Assembly: GCA_011800805.1 (NCBI GenBank)
Contig: MPNW01000047.1
Coordinates: 182,735-246,734 of the forward strand
Reading direction: 5' to 3'
DNA length: 64,000 nt
DNA from: Hirudo medicinalis
Lineage: Eukaryota > Annelida > Clitellata > Hirudinida > Hirudinidae
The translations under genes and the position numbers were made by a program. Of the stretch, positions 52,501-64,000 are shown piece after piece. Every line of letters starts with the position of its first letter. Position 1 is the stretch's first letter. The notes below the pieces were generated by a model. The model saw only the letters and a program-made list of their open reading frames with translations. It was not told the origin of the DNA and ran no database searches.

Positions 52501-55500
52501 AAGCAAATAATTCAGAAATGCCCTTAGAAAGCCAAAGCAACGTCGTGCCCGCCGTCACTCCGCAGGTGAAAAATCAGAGCATGGACATGTGTGTCGCCAG
52601 GACGAGTTTGATGACGGTCGCGCACAAGGGAGCCGAGGAACCCATGATGACCACTTGCGGTGGCAGCGTAAGGAGAAGGTCCGTCGACCCTACTGTGCAG
52701 ACATCTCGAGAGGTTGTTCTTGCTTCAATCGACTTTTTATTCTCAACCTCATGATATTGCCATCATATGTAAGAATTTCTTTCCTACTGGGCTTAGCAAC
52801 CTTCCAGATTAGGAAGATTGGATGACTCCATTAAGTGGATTCAGTCGATCATGGAATAGTTTTCATTTGGAAATTAATTTAATTATTCATGAATTTCATG
52901 GCATTTATTGGAGGCTTGAGCTTTTAAAAATGTTATTCTATTATTTTGTTTTATAGATTTATGGAGAGAACTCATTGCAACATTTCAAAGACATGATGAA
53001 TGTTTCAATAGCTCCAAATGTCATAGCACCTGTAAGTTTTCATATGAATTTTGATTTGCTGCTTGAGCCAATGATTTTGATGTGAGCTGCTTTAATATGA
53101 AATGAATGTCTGCATGATGGCGTGCGGGTTGGTCGAACGGGTTGCATTCCTGCATACAATGGTTCTGGCGATAGTTGTAATAGTTGCGTTGCGTTCGAAA
53201 CCGAGCCCACACTGCTGCAAGCGGCCTCGGGAAGTGGCGCCACGTAAATGGCCGACGAGCGCCCCCGACGCTATGCACACGGCGCTACGTAAATGGAGTA
53301 CATTTACATTTACGTTATGAACATTTCAGAGAACATCAGTTCCAATGACTCTTGGCCAACTGCTGAACAGATCATCAAAAGCTGCCACCGAGCAGAAAGA
53401 GAGCAACAACCAGAGGTCATTCAAGTCGTCAGGAGAACCAGTCTCCTCCCAGGTTTCAACTCTTACTTAACCATGAATAGAATCCAGAATAGATTCTGCT
53501 GATCAAATGGATGGAGATTTTGTGCTATTTGATTTAATTTTTTTAAATTAGAATATTTGAAATTTGAATTTAGAGATATTCTTTTGACTATTTGGTATTT
53601 GCTTCTTAATTATGTCTGTCAATTTTTTCATAATTACAAGATGAAGTGGGATTTTCAGAGGTTCTAACTTGAAAGTAATATTTATGGAAGATAACTAAAA
53701 TACTAAAATAGCAATTTCTTATCAAGTTAAACGTATGACTTTCATCCATATCCTTAGGCCAAACCTACTCAAGATTCCGTTGGTCCAAGAAGCCCGATGC
53801 TACTTCCTGCAGCTCCGATAATAAACAGGAGAGGGGCGTCATTGTCCTTAGGTGAGCTTCATCGTACGAGTAATATGAGTAGAACCTAAAGCACCAGGTC
53901 AAATTTGACAGCTTGCAAAAGCATGATGATGTTGAATCATTTCAATTCACTGATAGATCTCAATTTCCTAACTTTAGGAGTTGTGCCAGGATCTCTTCAG
54001 GCATTGCACCAGCACCACTCGTTGACTCAAGTGAATTTCAACCAAAACAGCCATTCACATTCATCTCATTCTTTGTCCTCTTCTTCTTCCTCCTCCTCCT
54101 CCTCCTTATCATTATCATCATCATCATTGTCTTCCATTGTGTCTTTCAAATCTGTTTCTGAAAATGAAAGAGGAAAAACTTCGGCAACTTTGTGTAGTAG
54201 CATTTCGTCATCTGAATCGTTGTCCATCTGTCTTACAAACAAGAATGTGGTCCTTGGAAGCAAAGACATGCCTGTTCAGAGAATGCATGTCAGGCAACAC
54301 GGTGTTCATCTTGATGGAAGCAAAGTATTGTAAGCTCGGAATGCTGTCTTATTTCACATTCGATGATTTTTTTTTCCTGATGTAACACTTCATTTTTTAA
54401 TAATTTAAAAGAAAGTGAACATCAAATAATAAAGTAACATGAAAAAACAAGTAAATACAAATGTACGCTCACAATTCACGAATGAAAAATAAAACAACTA
54501 AAGACAGAAGTGATAATCAGAAAGGAAAGTCGTAAGGGAGAATTCCCACCAATGGATGCCCAACAGGAAGCGCGAACTTAATGGGTGAAGTAAATGTTAG
54601 CGCAGTAAGTTAAAGAAACAGTGGTGAGTCGATGATGAGCTGTTTAAATGGACATTTGAAAGCATATAAGTCTGGCTGATTAGTAGCATTTACTAGAATC
54701 CTAGTAAATTTACATATGTGTTTGGTCCCAGGCAAAGAATTGAGTGACACTTAATGTTGGATTTAGATTGGATTTTCAAAAACGGGTCTGTAATTTTGAG
54801 ATGAAGACGCATTATACGAATGCACGGATGATGTCTTTGAAAACAGAGGATCAAATAGAAGAGGCAACATATGGTGATCTGGTTTGTATATGAGAATAAC
54901 TGCATGAAAGTGATTTATTTGGTGAACTTTAAGTACCTTTAATTGTTTATAAAAAATAGGCTCTGTGTGGGTATTGTGAGGTAAGTGTAATGCAGCAAAT
55001 AGACATTTTTTTAAGAATTACCAAAGGACTGGAAATCTCACTGATTAGGTGATGAATATGCAACTTGAAAGAGATATGCTCATCTGCAATAAGCCCAAGG
55101 AACCTTCAAGAACCAACATGAGATACGGGAGAGCCAGCAATATATATAAGAAGGTCATCATCATTTAGGTTGTTCATTGTCGTTATAATAGTTTCAAGTC
55201 ATTCATTGTCATTGTAATAATCATAATATATATATATGTATGTACATATGGATAGGTAGATCATGCACTCTTGATATTCTAATTGATATATGATTTACAA
55301 ATTGCAGTGCAAATAGTTCAGGGGTTGTACTGAATGATGACATGAATCTTCCCTCATCATCAACACATTCTTCAACACTGCCTTTGCAGTCATTGAAACC
55401 CACTGGCACTACCACTTCAATGAATGCAAAACTTGCCTTAAAAGGGGTGCTACAAGGAAGGAGCCAAAATAATCAGAACAGTCAGCTGCCCAATCAAGTC

Positions 55501-58386
55501 ACAGCCTCGGGTTTGGCTCTATGTCTTTGATATAAAACAGATAGTGATCGTATGTGTTTGTCTGTCCCAAGAACTCCCAAACGGTGAACGGTAGCAACTT
55601 GAAATTTGCACACATCATTCTCTATGACATTCTTATGTCAACCGTGCCATTTTCAACTTTTAAGTTTTCCAACTTTCACCTTTTCCTAAATTGTGTACCA
55701 GATTTAAACTCGAGAGCAACTGAAACTAAGGAGCATTGTGCTCTGATGTTTGAGACTTCGCCTCTCGCGATGGCAGCACGGGTTCGAGTCCCGTTGGGGG
55801 AGCACCGTCCTAATCGCCCGGTTCTTTGAGGGCGATTAACTGGCTGAATTTGAAGGAAGAATATAATAAAAGTAATTGTAATGGATAGAAAATGACTTTG
55901 ACTGGCGAAGCCGGTTTGAAAAAGCGACCTGAAATTTGCACATTCTAAGCCATTCTTAGGTCAGCTGTGCTGTTTTCAACATTCAGGTTTTCCAACTCAT
56001 CAACTTTTTCACCTTTACCTAAACTTTAAACTCGAGAGCTACCGAAAGTAAGGAGCTTTGTGCTCCTGCGTGGTTTGAGACTTTTCCCCTTGCTGTAGCA
56101 GCACAGTTTCGCTATCCTAATTGCCCAGTTCTTTGAGGGCTGAATTTGCACATGACCGGCGATGCGGTTTAAAAAAGCTAGTTTAAAATAAAAAAAATTC
56201 AGCTGAATTGGTTATTCATGGTAAACTCTTATTTATTTATTCATTTAAATAAACTCCGTTAAATACATTATTTATTTATTGTTGTCTCAGCCAAATTATC
56301 CGATGCTCTGAAGTTGCCAAAGAAGGCCGAAGTTCAGCCGAAATTGCTGCTTCAACAGCCGCAAGTTTATTTGAAGTCGCTTGTTGATGGTCGAGCTGAG
56401 GATTCTATTGAGGTGGGACTGAATCATTCGGTCATGCCATATGCTTTTCAGTCAATGTCATCTGACCTGGATGATCTAGAAGTTATTATTGCTCAAGAAG
56501 AAAAGGAAAGCAAACACTTTGAGAGTCAGGTTCAGGTCAGGGATGGTCTTACAACTTATTCCATAGCTGATAAATTCTTACTTCTTAATTTTGGATAATT
56601 TCAACACTGCTAGAACAACTTAACCTATGCTCTAACTTCAGAATGTTTTGTGACAGGCACCTAACTCCATTCTGCCACGGCAAGTAACTCCTGGCAAAGT
56701 TGGTTATATTGCCGTTAGTAATGGCGGACAGCAGATGAACTCCCAGCAAACTGCACGACCACCGTTTGGTAACATTGATGGTGACTCTGCTGGTTCACAA
56801 TTTTCAAAATCTCAAGATGGAACTCACAAAAAAATAGTCTTTGTTGGTGAACAAGATAAGCTGTTCCATGTTCAGATGGGCAATCAAGTCATCAAGCAGC
56901 AGCTTGTTCCTCATCAGGCTCATCAACCACATCAGTTACTCATTCGACAGCAACCCATTTCTCAATCAAACTTACTTTTCCATCAACCCATTTCTTATCA
57001 GTCCTCCCTTCCAAGCCTTCCACAACATCTAATATTCAGCCAAGTCTGTCCTCAGAACATTGTTAGACAGCCCAAGCAACCCATGCAGCAACCCCAAATA
57101 TTGCCCCTTCATGTGAATCCTCTAAAGGTTACAAGTTTCACTTCTCGTCAACATGCAATGGGCCAACAAGACCAACACCTGCATCAACAATTTGGCTCCA
57201 ATGTAAATCATTTCCACCATCTTCAGTTACAGCCACAACAACTGCAAGGCCAGAATCCAAAAAATCATCAATCCATAATATTTCAGGCAGAAGGCCAACA
57301 TCAGTCCTCATCTACAAGCGGTTCTCAGTTTTTCATACAACAGAATATTAACCAAAACTTGTACGATGCTAACTGCAAACAGATAACGGTCGACAATTTG
57401 TTGCAATCGCAGTCCCAGAGGTTGGTCGCTCAGCAGAAGTGCGAGCAGACGTCTTTTGACAGGCCGCAGTCCCTGAACTCCACCCCCCCTCTCTTCGGCG
57501 TGGATGGTTCGGACATTGGCAATCTGGAAGACGATGAAATCTATCAACTCATTTCAGCTCTTTCTAATGAGGAATCTGCATTTTGTTTGAGCCAACTTTC
57601 AGAAGAGGCCATGAATTGGGCTGATAGCAATGCTAATCTTGCTGCAGAGAGAAGCAAAGAAAGCCTACTGGAAATTAACAAAATTCTCAATAAGAATGTA
57701 AATGTTCATTTTCCTCAACCTGAATCCAAAAGCAGAGTCATTAAAAATATTCCTGGCCAATCTGTTGCTAGAGGCAGTAACCTTATGTCTCCATTGCCTA
57801 TTGGTATGAAACTCGATACTTTTGTTTATATTGTCTTTGTGTTATTATATAACCACCAGTTTTTGATTTGAAGCACTAAATAACCTCTCAAAGATAACTT
57901 ATAATTTTCTACCATGAAGTTTGCTGATAATCATATCATTATGCTTTACTTAAATATGTGTGAAGCAAGAGAAGGGTGTTTAAAAGGTCAGAGAATGTTG
58001 GACTTCATTGAATTTATCCACTGATCCAATGAGAACTGAGGTGATGAGAATATAAGAATATGTATAAAATGTGTCGTGGATTCAAGGAGGAAGCATATTC
58101 TTAGTTCAGAAAAAAATTCATGAAGTTTGGTACAAATAAAATTAGGTTTTGCAGTGATTTATGTAATTTTTATGCATGTTTATTGACAAATAAAAAATTA
58201 TTTAAAGATGCAGATTTTCTGAACAAACCTGCATTGCAAGATAACATGGCCTTGGACTCCCTGCTTTTTCAGTCGAACGTGTTTAGCAACGATTGTGCTA
58301 AACTATGCAGACACGACCAGGACGATCCGAGCTGTCTCAATCAACCCAAACGACACGCCATGCTCGAGAAACTTCTTGCAGAGTGA
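43538..58386 (+). CDS. NCOA: p160 nuclear receptor coactivator (NCOA/SRC-like)
   Basis: p160 proteins bind ligand-activated nuclear receptors through LXXLL boxes and recruit CBP/p300 and CARM1. About 23 exons: 43538-43569, 43642-43801, about 44084-44190, 44900-44989, 46464-46620, 46694-46813, 46892-47036, 47097-47221, 47320-47467, 47738-47824, 48419-49351, 50314-50524, 50590-50697, 51494-52191, 52257-52712, 52957-53031, 53330-53452, 53758-53851, 53978-54329, 55308 to about 55510, 56291-56535, 56657-57803 and 58208-58386. About 2,000 aa. Order: a degenerate bHLH-like helix (EGLADFIQTSLS), GPLLLQALDGFLLIISSDG and EDLMGKSIYRFLHP (PAS-type), SYLVCIAQRIG, TTKQDLQGKI, FVQTKSKLFK. Then come nine LXXLL boxes and a Gln/His-rich C-terminus. 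The exon 2-3 junction is out of phase, so an exon is missing from my model. One base is missing at CCCCC 51726-51730. Confidence 0.88.
44395..44530 (+). repeat. SINE copy with TACATTTACATTTAC tail
   Basis: CACAAGCACCTTGGGTATAT is followed by AAATGG, GATGCTTTGCGTGCTACATAAATG, and then the simple tail TACATTTACATTTACAT. The layout is the same as the 53.1 kb copy. It lies in NCOA intron 3. Confidence 0.55.
45060..45375. promoter_or_regulatory. CpG-rich block in an NCOA intron; candidate internal promoter
   Basis: In otherwise AT-rich intron 4, this stretch is dense in CpG (CGACGACGCTCGTCGCCGCG) and contains an inverted repeat, ACGACGTGC with GCACGTCGT, separated by 17 bases. CTATAAAG follows at 45191-45198. 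A TTTTGCAG acceptor-like site occurs at about 45285. Position just upstream of the second PAS-type exon would allow a shorter isoform. No direct evidence of transcription. Confidence 0.35.
49455..49640 (+). repeat. tRNA-derived SINE copy in NCOA intron 11
   Basis: An A-box-like AGTTGGCTCGGGAGG and B-box-like GTTCGCAAACCC are followed by CTTGCACCACCACAAAGCG. Two ATATAAATGG/ATATAAAT tail units and an ATTATTATC simple tail come next. It shares the CTTGCACCA..AAAG..TATAAATGG layout with the 5.4 kb copy. Confidence 0.6.
50935..51015 (-). repeat. tRNA(Ser/Leu)-like SINE head
   Basis: On the minus strand, TAGCCGAGCGGTCGAGGC (A box with a class-II-like D arm) and GAGTTCAAATCC (B box) are correctly spaced with a variable arm between. 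The two ends (AAGGCTG and GCGGCTC) do not pair into an acceptor stem, so this is a tRNA-derived repeat or dead tRNA. It lies in an NCOA intron. Confidence 0.5.
53105..53325 (+). repeat. Best-preserved SINE copy (NCOA intron 16)
   Basis: The head has box-like GGCGTGCGGGTTGGTCGAAC and GCGTTCGAAACC. The body is CpG-rich, with GCGCCACGTAAATGG and GGCGCTACGTAAATGG as two repeated units 50-60 bases apart. The tail is TACATTTACATTTACG. The high CpG content against an AT-rich intron suggests a recent insertion. It ends only a few bases before the acceptor of the next NCOA exon. Confidence 0.65.
54076..54135 (+). repeat. Coding (TCN)n tract giving a poly-Ser run in NCOA
   Basis: TCT/TCC/TCA repeats encode [19 protein letters not shown] within exon 19. 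The tract is in frame with the exon on both sides and is likely length-variable. Confidence 0.8.
55598..56152 (+). repeat. Tandem duplication with tRNA-like segment (period about 330 bp)
   Basis: Two diverged copies begin GAAATTTGCACA (55601) and GAAATTTGCACA (55931). Both continue through TTTTCAAC, GTTTTCCAACT, AAACTCGAGAGC, AAGGAGC and TTTGAGACTT. The first copy keeps a T-arm-like GGGTTCGAGTCCCG near 55786; the second has lost it. Both end near TTCTTTGAGGG. The unit is a tRNA-like repeat duplicated in NCOA intron 20. Confidence 0.65.
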
Positions 58387-61300
58387 TTCATCTTCCTCTC
58401 AGGCTTTTCTTCTTTTGTGATTGACTGATGATGACTGGGTGATGACATCCGACATTAGCTTATAATCTGTGTAATGTTATTTTTTTTCTCTTCATTTGTT
58501 AATATTGCCACTCTAACTTGTAACAATTTTGTTTACCATTTGTCGTTGTTTTTGTTATATTCATTACTTTCATACAAGTTCACAACTTTTGTACATTTCT
58601 TCCAATTATGTTCAAATCATCAAATTTTAAACTGTATTTCTTGCGGAATGCTATCGTTTGAATTTGACAATTGTTAACATTTCCTGATCGGGAATTCCAA
58701 ATTAAATTTTGCGCAGATCAGTTTGGAAGCTTAAGTTTCTTGATGCTGTTTCATGTTGCATTATATTTATTGAGGTCACTACCATCACCTGAATCCACTA
58801 CTGAAGAAAGTAGAAATGTTGAGTTCTGACCTGATTACTTTTTTGGATGAATTGGTTGATCAAAATGTTCTCTTTGGAGTTTTGGACTTTAGGGAGATGC
58901 TCTATTGAAGTTCATGAGTTATTTATCAATCATTATCATCATAATTGAAGTCATTATTATCATCTCTTGTTATCAGATGTTCGAGGTCGACTTTTTTGTT
59001 TGCAACAGTTTGCAATGCAGACTGAGCTTTTACAAACATTGGAAATTACTTGTTTTTTACCAGCCAATCTACTATAGACTGAAGTAGCTAAAAGTTGCCT
59101 TAATTCTATCGGTTCAACGTAGAACTGCGCGACCTCTCAGGTCAGACTCCCCGGGCGGGAGAGTTCAATCTCCATCGGGAAGGGGGCGACGGCCCGGTCA
59201 TGAGCCATTTATCCAGCTCTGCTCTGCTTTTGGATTATTGGTAGAGAGTTTGTTCAGCTGTTTTTGCTTCGTACAAACATTTGTTTTCAGATGGTTTCAA
59301 CCTTGTTGATCTACTTTTAAGAGGCATTAACGTTACAGTGTGTTTGCTTCCTCTCAAGTATTTGGTTTGTGAACTTGCAATTTATCCAGATCATCTGTGG
59401 TTCTGGTAAGTTTACTTAAAGAACACATTAGCTAATGTCTCATTTATGAATTCGCTTTGGCAAGCGAGGTGCTGTGCTTGTTGTGATTGGTGCATGAGAT
59501 TGTAAAAATGCGGGCTTTTGTTTTAAAAATAAACATCTTGGAATCGTCTGTCTCAGGTCCCCGTAATTTGTTTGGAGAAATGTTTTTATTACAGTTTTAC
59601 AGAGAGACATGGATTTGCTAAATTTCAAACTTGTAAATTTGTTTGCTTTTCTCTTGTTATTGTACATTATGATCAGAATTTATGAAATTAAATTTGTTTT
59701 AAAACTTGTTTATACAATATTTTGCTTTGCATTTCATTTATTAATGCCTTTTTAAGATATGTCAGAATGAAAATGTTAAGAACTTTTCATTTGGGAACGA
59801 ACAGGACTTCTCGTAAGTCCTCATATGCTTTTGTTAAAATTCACAGGAGGAATGAGGCTCACTAAAAATTATGAGGTTGAGTTGGTGAGAAGTTTTTTGG
59901 TGATTAGTTTTGGTAATTGCTCTCTTTATTTGGAAGACTTTACTGACATGTTGAGAATATTAAATATTTAGTCCTTATATGTGGTTATATGTATATGATC
60001 TGCCCATAAAGCTAGCTAACTCTGCCATGAAGAATAGGTCACTAAAAAATCAATGAGGTTGAGCTAGCGGGGAATAATCGTTAATTTTGATAATTGTTCT
60101 TTCTATTTGGGGATTATCATATAGACCAGAGAATTTCTATTCATGGCTGGAAAAAAGAAATAGTTTAGTTGGACTTCCAGAGGAAAAAGGAAAGGTGCTG
60201 CCAACTAATTTATAAGCGTTTTTGTACAGAACCGTGATTGCAGTTTCATGTTATTTCATATATTTAGTTCATTTTTTTTTTATTGCATAGTAAACCCACC
60301 GTGGTTGGAAGGCATTGAACATAACTACCATTAAAACGAGGGAGGTAAAAACAATGAAAACAAATAATTATCAGGAAATGAATCAGGTAGTTTCAAATCT
60401 AAACCGTTGTTATGTTATTAATCACAGAGATAAGTTTTTAAGTTGGATCTCAAAAGTTGAAATGGGTGGATAGGAGTGTCAAGGGGGAGATCATTCCTGG
60501 ATCCACAGACATGGAAAGGCCATAGTTAAAATGCTTTGGGTCGGACAAGGATATTTGAGAGTCTCGCTCCAGAGAGAAGAACGGAAACGAAAGCTCGTCA
60601 TGATTAGAGAACTCATTCATCTCGTCGAGGCGGAAAGTTCATGATGAGGATATCTTCCTGGCCAGGTCCTCAGGAAGAGTAAAACTTTTAAGATGCGGTT
60701 TCAAAATGATGTTTCAAAATCGGGCAAACCTCTTTTAACTTTCTCAAAATTGTCTCTAAATTAGCTATTCTTTTTTTTTATACATTAGCTTTAAGTTCGA
60801 AAAAACGTGATGAAGCAACGTCATTTGGTAGGTCATTTGTCCTACCACTACATTCCTGTCCCATTCCTCCGGCATAACAAGATCGTCTGAAAAATATGGG
60901 GATGTCAAAGTAGCAGTTTCCAAAGTTATGTGGCACAAGAGTCTGAATTCTAGTGTATTCCCATGTGCTTCCAGTACTTCATGATCGACTTCTAAAGTGT
61001 TAGTGATGATTTGTGCAACAAAATGTAGACTCGTAAAACCGAAACCTTATGATGCATCTATAATTTTGGATTTATAAAGCTTTTCGTTTGTCTACTTTCA
61101 TAAAAGAATGTTAGCAGGTAAAGCAGTTACCGTTGGGAGAAGATGTTGAAAAACATTTTCAGAGTGACGACTGGTGAGAAAAACCCTCAGGCTCCAGGGA
61201 TCCCGATTTTGCGACAATTTGTGACGAGAAGGGTCAGGGGTCCAAAATCGACAAAAATAGCTAAACCTAATTTAGACAACCCCTAAAGAACCTAATCGAC

Positions 61301-61615
61301 ATGAAAGTTTTTGAAGTTATATTCACCACATAAAGCTAATAAAAGTTATTAAATTCAAAAATATCATGTTTGTAATTTACGTCCAATATTATTGCGATTT
61401 TTTGAGAAAGTGAAAGTAATTTCCGTCGGTATCTGCGTTGAGTTGCTATAAAACCAGCTTATTGTTAAACCTTCCAACTTAGGAGGTCGATGCTTGCTGA
61501 TATCATTAGGGTTCTTGATTACGTGACGCTTGTGACAATTTTAGAAGGAGACAGTGCTGGAATTTGGAAAGTGGTGCCGGAAGCTTTGGTACAATAAAAA
61601 GCCGGAGCAGAAATC
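58387..61615. other. Spacer between NCOA and the right-hand gene
   Basis: This 3.2 kb stretch should contain the NCOA 3' UTR and the next promoter. A tRNA-like, GC-rich block lies at about 59105-59215 (AGAGTTCAATCTCCATCGGG as a possible T arm). A stretch at 60450-60680 is less AT-rich, with a regular look that suggests an unclassified repeat. I see no coding sequence. Confidence 0.4.
59105..59215 (+). repeat. tRNA-like GC-rich block
   Basis: GACCTCTCAGGTCAGACTCC and GAGAGTTCAATCTCC resemble arms of a tRNA, and the block is far richer in GC than its flanks. There is no acceptor stem. Probably a SINE head. Confidence 0.35.
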
Positions 61616-63691
61616 ATGGACAACGAATATTCGCTCCCAGAAGACAATGAAGAGAAAAGTGAGTTTACTTGGTTCCGAAGTTGTCTATGTTATTTTCTAT
61701 TCGCTCAAAATGTAGCTATAAAATAAGTAATTAAAGCAATACGTTTGAAAGTAAAAGATATTTGTTCGTTCTTAAAGTTACTAGTTTGAGTCTAGTATGT
61801 GGTTAGTGGTTTTTTATTTTAATTTTTGATTTTAAGAAGAATTTATTCTTTAGAGTTCTTATCAGGCAATTATATGCAAATCATTAATTTTATATTGCAG
61901 GGGGAGGGGAAATCTCATGTCCTGAGGAATGCAATAATTTAAATAACGAAAATTTGCATTATCAAGCCAATGAAAACATTTCTTTGCCAAATGATGTCTT
62001 TACAACACCTTTTTCTGCTGATCTACCAATTCAGACCAAAGATTACAATGAAAGTAGTGAGATACCAGACAAAGAGCTATGTGATAAAACAGGCAAAAAG
62101 GACCAAGTGAATAAAAACATGCCCTTAACTGACAGCAGTGTAACATGTCCCCAAGAAGTGGCCAGTAATTCAGACAATGTGCCCCTCCGGGTTATGACAA
62201 AAGAAAAACCCCGTGATTCAGGTCAGATGTCAGGTGATGTTAAGATTAAATCACAAAGTAAAACTGGAGAGAATCTTGAGTCAGAAGGTAAGGACAAATC
62301 TGAATATAGTGAAATCAGGATAGGAGGAGGTGATGAACAAACAAACATTAAATATCTCAAACAGTCCAAGCAAGAATCTAAAGGTTTATTTATTTGTTTA
62401 TCATAAGCTTGCATTGTCAAATGTCATGTGCATTCATTATCAAATGTTTTGTGCAGTTGATACTGTAAGTTCTGCAAAAGGATCAAAAGGTCCAAAGGTA
62501 TAAACATAAACATTCACAAAAGAATGTATTTCTAAATCAATATGATTTTTGTCCTACTTTTCTTTTAGAATGTACCAGCAAAGCCTGGGACAACTGACAA
62601 ATCAAAGTACATTTTTGTTAATGCAAATAAACTCTCACTTTTGTTATGACTCCGTTGCTTTCCAGAATTTGCTTGCGATTCCACATTATCATACCAAGCG
62701 ATGAAGTAAACAAATGTGGGGAGATATCCTTAAATGGGCAAAATTTTTTCAAACCATTTGTTGAAGTTATTATCATGAATCACAAGAAGTAAGCTTTTTA
62801 GGTCACGTTATAATTGTTTAAACGTTATTTCTTAATGTTTTTGCTTCGTATATTATTGATAGTCCGAGACAAGTTTTAATTTTGAATGAATGAGATGAAT
62901 GTAGTGGGTAGTTATTGTAAATAACTTCAGAATTTTGCAGGAATCTTTTTGAAGATGTTGATATCCTTCATTGTGAAGTTGATCTGCCAAAGGGACACGT
63001 GTCTGGAAAAACCATTTCTTATGTTTATTCAATGGCAAAAGCAAAGACTAGCATTAAATTTCATATGAATTTGGATTTTTTGAAAAACTTTCAGGACTTA
63101 TATGGTATGTTTGTAGTTTTAACTATTCTTTGTATTTTTTCTAACATTTCTGGATTAAACAGAATTGATTGAAGTATTTGGAACGACTGTGCTTCTGAGC
63201 GACAAATGTTTTTAATAAATGTCTTTTTACCAAACTGGAAATGCAGGAAATGATTTCCCAGGTTGCGAACAGCATCGTGCGACTGCTCCTTTGGTTCGCA
63301 TGCAAAAATGAAGCCCTCTACGCTAACTTGCACTTGCATCTTCGATGAAGAATCGAGAGCACGAGCGGGGTTAAGAATTAAGAAAGTTTGATAAGGATGT
63401 GATTTTCTTTAATGAAATGAGAAATCAAATATAGAGGAATGCCTTGGACATTTCATCTAATATGGATAAAAATAAGAAATATTTCTTGCACAAATGTTAG
63501 GATTGTTAACACTTGAAACCCTCTTCTGCTAATTTCAAAATTTATAAATGAATGTAAAAATAAATACTTAAAAACAATACAATTCACATAAATAAGCTTT
63601 TCATTGAAATTAAGAAAATGAAAATGAATTTGACATTACTTTGTACACTTATTGCAGTTGTTTTAAATCTAGCATTATTATTATTATTATT

Positions 63692-63732
<41 letters not shown>

Positions 63733-64000
63733 CGTTGTCGTTGTCATTATCGTTATCATTATCATTGTCATTATTATTATTATTGGCCAGAAGGTTAAAT
63801 GAATTGAGTTGCATTAATTTCAATAATTTCTTGTGTTTCAGAATGGAACATATACGATGCTTATTTGCCTGGAGAACCTAACAAATCCCTGTTGGGGAGG
63901 TTTAAAAAAGCAGTCACCAAATGGTTTGTTGGCAACAGGGACGACGATTGTAACATTCTCCTTGCCTGGTACTTCGAGTTGTTTCCAAAGAACTTCTCTG
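61616..64000 (+). CDS. 5' part of an RNF213 (mysterin)-like gene, cut by the window edge
   Basis: Exons 61616-61658, 61901-62383, 62457-62497, 62569-62606, 62666-62788, 62941-63104 and 63842 to the edge join in phase. The first 200 residues are polar and disordered (Lys/Glu/Ser/Asp-rich). Then comes a domain resembling the N-terminal CBM20-like region of RNF213. ICLRFHIIIPSDEVNKCGEI matches the VFFHAIIS-type strand. VDLPKGHVSGKTISYVYSMA matches the IPYKYVIY-type strand. EWNIYDAYLPGEP matches WHQYYDIVYMKP. RNF213 is a giant AAA ATPase and E3 ligase; its AAA and RING domains would lie beyond the window, so the identification rests on a weak motif series. Intron 6 carries a long microsatellite. 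Confidence 0.5.
63674..63785. repeat. Compound trinucleotide microsatellite
   Basis: (ATT)n, (GTT)n, then mixed GTC/GTT and ATC/ATT units to a final (ATT)n; about 110 bases in an intron. It is open in both directions as low-complexity frames (poly-Leu or poly-Asn), which are not genes. Confidence 0.9.

Noticed and set aside
63584..63881. Poly-Leu and poly-Asn frames over the microsatellite
   Set aside because: Low-complexity frames of a trinucleotide repeat in an intron, open by composition only.

Overview
The window is animal nuclear DNA: AT-rich, with many short GT-AG introns, tRNA-derived repeats, and ordinary metazoan genes on both strands. A SIX-class homeobox gene, a p160 nuclear-receptor coactivator and an IQSEC-type ARF exchange factor mark it as metazoan. 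The sequence does not tell me which invertebrate phylum it comes from. Eleven protein genes fit in 64 kb (about one per 6 kb), so the genome is fairly compact. I assembled gene models by hand from open frames, splice sites and codon phase.

Layout. 0.35-2.2 kb (-): TFIIE beta (GTF2E2). 5.96-8.85 kb (+): CARM1/PRMT4. 11.9-16.6 kb (+): IQSEC/BRAG. 18.3-19.2 kb (-): PAR/NFIL3-type bZIP factor. 24.5-26.5 kb (+): calreticulin. 27.3-30.3 kb (+): CCNB1IP1/HEI10. 31.2-33.1 kb (+): SIX4/5-like homeobox gene. 34.7-36.1 kb (+): an unrecognised protein. 36.9-41.4 kb (-): RAD21 cohesin. 43.5-58.4 kb (+): a large p160 (NCOA/SRC-like) gene. 61.6 kb to the right edge (+): the 5' part of what looks like an RNF213/mysterin-type gene.

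GTF2E2/CARM1, bZIP/calreticulin and RAD21/NCOA are head-to-head pairs with long spacers. IQSEC/bZIP and the unknown gene/RAD21 are convergent.

Functional links. The most notable is that the arginine methyltransferase CARM1 and a p160 coactivator, the family that recruits CARM1 in vertebrates, lie about 35 kb apart. The p160 gene has a degenerate bHLH-like start, a PAS-type region, nine LXXLL boxes and a Gln-rich C-terminal region. RAD21 and HEI10 are both chromosome-biology genes.

Oddities. Three otherwise intact genes (IQSEC, bZIP, NCOA) each lack exactly one base inside conserved coding sequence, and a fourth (GTF2E2) may too. This looks more like consensus error than gene death. Calreticulin ends in HDPGEL instead of HDEL. 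Two introns use a GC donor. Pol-III-type SINE copies, a TIR element, a decayed repeat-encoded ORF and a CpG-rich block inside an NCOA intron fill much of the remaining space.
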